Source: Sphingobacterium cellulitidis
Lineage (GTDB): Bacteria > Bacteroidota > Bacteroidia > Sphingobacteriales > Sphingobacteriaceae
Length of the DNA stretch: 64,000 nt
NCBI GenBank assembly: GCA_002245855.1
Contig: NOUX01000001.1
Span: forward strand, 496,001-560,000
Reading direction: 5' to 3'
Of the stretch, positions 63,066 to 64,000 are shown in pieces (positions within the stretch are counted from its first letter, which is position 1; the number at the start of each line of letters is the position of its first letter). Below the pieces are notes generated by a model. That model did no database searches and was not told where the DNA came from. It was given only the letters and a program-made list of their open reading frames with translations. The translations under genes were made by a program, and so were the position numbers.

Positions 63066-63824
63066 ATGATACAATTAAATAAACAAGCAAACGGATTGCT
63101 TTCCATATATTTTACTGCAGGCTACCCATCATTGGATAGTACGCTAGATATCGCCGAGGCTTTAGAAAAAGCAGGTGCTGATTTTTTAGAAATTGGATTC
63201 CCATATTCTGATCCTGTTGCTGATGGTCCAACCATTCAACATAGTTCAGAGGTAGCATTAAAAAATGGGATGACCTTAAAGGTCTTGTTTGAACAGCTGA
63301 AAGATCTTCGAAAAAGAGTTTCTATCCCTGTTTACCTCATGGGTTATGTAAATCCTGTTATTCAATTTGGAGTTGAAAATTTCTGTAAGGCATGTAAGGA
63401 GGTTGGTGTTAATGGTACTATTATCCCTGATTTGCCGATGTATGAGTATGAGGAATTGTATCAAGGAGTTTTTGAGGAGAACAATGTTAGCAATGTATTT
63501 CTGGTAACTCCGCAGACATCAGAAGACCGCATCCGCAAAATTGATTCACTTTCCACCAGTATTATCTATTTATTATCCTCGAATGCAACCACAGGAACAA
63601 AATTAAATGTTCAGGAGCAATCAGAAACTTACTTTAAGAGGATCAAGGATATGGATTTGAAGAATCCTATTGTGATAGGGTTTGGGATCCATAATAAAGA
63701 TACCTTTGAGAAGGCGACAAAATATGCAAATGCTGCCATCATTGGAACTGCCTTTGTTAAGTTATTATCAGAGGAAGATTATTTAAAAAAGATTCCGGAA
63801 TTTATTAGTTCGATAAAAGGATAA
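63066..63824 (+). CDS. trpA: Tryptophan synthase alpha chain
   Basis: A 252-residue TIM barrel cleaving indole-3-glycerol phosphate. Catalytic Glu in ADFLEIGFPYSDPVADGP (~40) and Asp in IPDLPMYEYEE (~120); phosphate-binding GFGIHNKDTF (~205). ATG 63066 is used; the in-frame TTG four codons upstream overlaps trpB. Last gene of the trpDFBA operon. Confidence 0.96.
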   Translation: MIQLNKQANGLLSIYFTAGYPSLDSTLDIAEALEKAGADFLEIGFPYSDPVADGPTIQHSSEVALKNGMTLKVLFEQLKDLRKRVSIPVYLMGYVNPVIQFGVENFCKACKEVGVNGTIIPDLPMYEYEELYQGVFEENNVSNVFLVTPQTSEDRIRKIDSLSTSIIYLLSSNATTGTKLNVQEQSETYFKRIKDMDLKNPIVIGFGIHNKDTFEKATKYANAAIIGTAFVKLLSEEDYLKKIPEFISSIKG

Positions 63825-63825
63825 G

Positions 63826-63853
63826 AAAAAGGGGATGAAATTTCATCCCCTTT
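63826..63853 (+). terminator. Hairpin after trpA
   Basis: Perfect inverted repeat AAAGGGGATGAAA / TTTCATCCCCTTT, short T tract only, so a moderate terminator. Confidence 0.65.
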
Positions 63854-63889
63854 AATGTGTTCATTTTTGTCTGAATTTTTAAGCTCATC

Positions 63890-63928
63890 AAAAAATTCAT
63901 GGCTTAGAGATATCAAAAAGCCATGAAT
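63890..63928 (-). terminator. Terminator for right-edge minus-strand gene
   Basis: Eleven-bp arms ATTCATGGCTT / AAGCCATGAAT followed by six Ts on the minus strand. Confidence 0.75.
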
Positions 63929-63933
63929 TACTA

Positions 63934-64000
63934 TTAATTAACTCTTCTCAGAATTTTGTTGAATAGGAAAATTACCAAGATTCCTGCTGATACAAGACTT
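63934..64000 (-). CDS. C terminus of a membrane protein (3' partial in window)
   Basis: The minus strand reads SLVSAGILVIFLFNKILRRVN then stop (63934-63936) from the window edge, a hydrophobic helix with basic end as in a transporter C terminus. The terminator just downstream supports a real gene end. Identity cannot be determined from 21 residues. Confidence 0.5.
   Translation of the reverse strand, partial: SLVSAGILVIFLFNKILRRVN

Overview
The window looks like an ordinary chromosomal stretch from a Bacteroidota organism of the Sphingobacteriaceae (Sphingobacterium/Pedobacter type). The family assignment is an inference. It rests on AT-rich DNA, Bacteroidota-type -7 boxes (TAnnTTTG) upstream of many genes, few Shine-Dalgarno sites, and marker families: GLPGLI protein with a TonB-type receptor, GldC, S46 peptidase, reg_prop/Y_Y_Y histidine kinase with LytTR regulator, BshA, and ~800-residue MacB-like permeases. 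I see no rRNA, tRNA, CRISPR array, prophage or intact insertion sequence.

Layout. 1-7.2 kb: a tandem array of three paralogous MacB/FtsX permeases (the first cut by the window edge) and their ATPase. 7.3-18 kb: a SirB1-like protein, a lipoprotein, queH, DUF177-rpmF-plsX-fabH, accBC, tatC-rpiB and an M28 peptidase. 18-27.7 kb: ferritin, cbpA-cbpM, purC, a blaI/M56/lipoprotein operon, arfB, bshA, pyrH-frr and a Tat-exported isomerase-like protein. 27.7-35.5 kb (mostly minus strand): purE, purK, nuoB, nuoA, ffh, a membrane zinc peptidase, an ECF sigma factor and glyA. 35.8-43.6 kb: an A-type Fe-S carrier, ileS, a DksA-like protein, lspA, an M28 peptidase, an RmlD-like reductase and a thioesterase. 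43.6-50.2 kb (minus strand): sensor kinase/LytTR pair, EVE protein, gldC, a small membrane protein and a DEAD-box helicase. 50.2-60 kb: S46 dipeptidyl peptidase, Hc1-like protein, GLPGLI/receptor pair, M20 peptidase, plsC and small proteins. 60.1-63.9 kb: trpDFBA behind a leader region. The far right edge holds the end of a minus-strand membrane protein gene.

The most interesting signals are regulatory. (1) Upstream of trpD lies a complete transcription attenuator: a 15-codon leader ORF with three consecutive Trp codons, competing hairpins and a strong terminator. (2) The third permease gene has a near-consensus sigma-54 promoter with two palindromes one 21-bp step apart about 60 bp upstream, suggesting an activator-controlled stress response. 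(3) blaI is preceded by two tandem palindromes that look like its own operators. (4) IleRS carries GIHH in place of HIGH, the swapped signature linked to mupirocin hyper-resistance in some type-2 IleRS. (5) A terminator-like hairpin sits directly in front of lspA.

Intergenic DNA also holds several dispersed repeat families: 7-bp tandem repeats (CTAAATA and TGAGATA types), a GTAG-headed REP-like palindrome, a 43-bp tandem repeat beside a G9 tract, and a TCCGG-rich inverted repeat. Two pathways appear incomplete here: trpE/trpG/trpC and nuoC-N are not next to trpDFBA and nuoAB.
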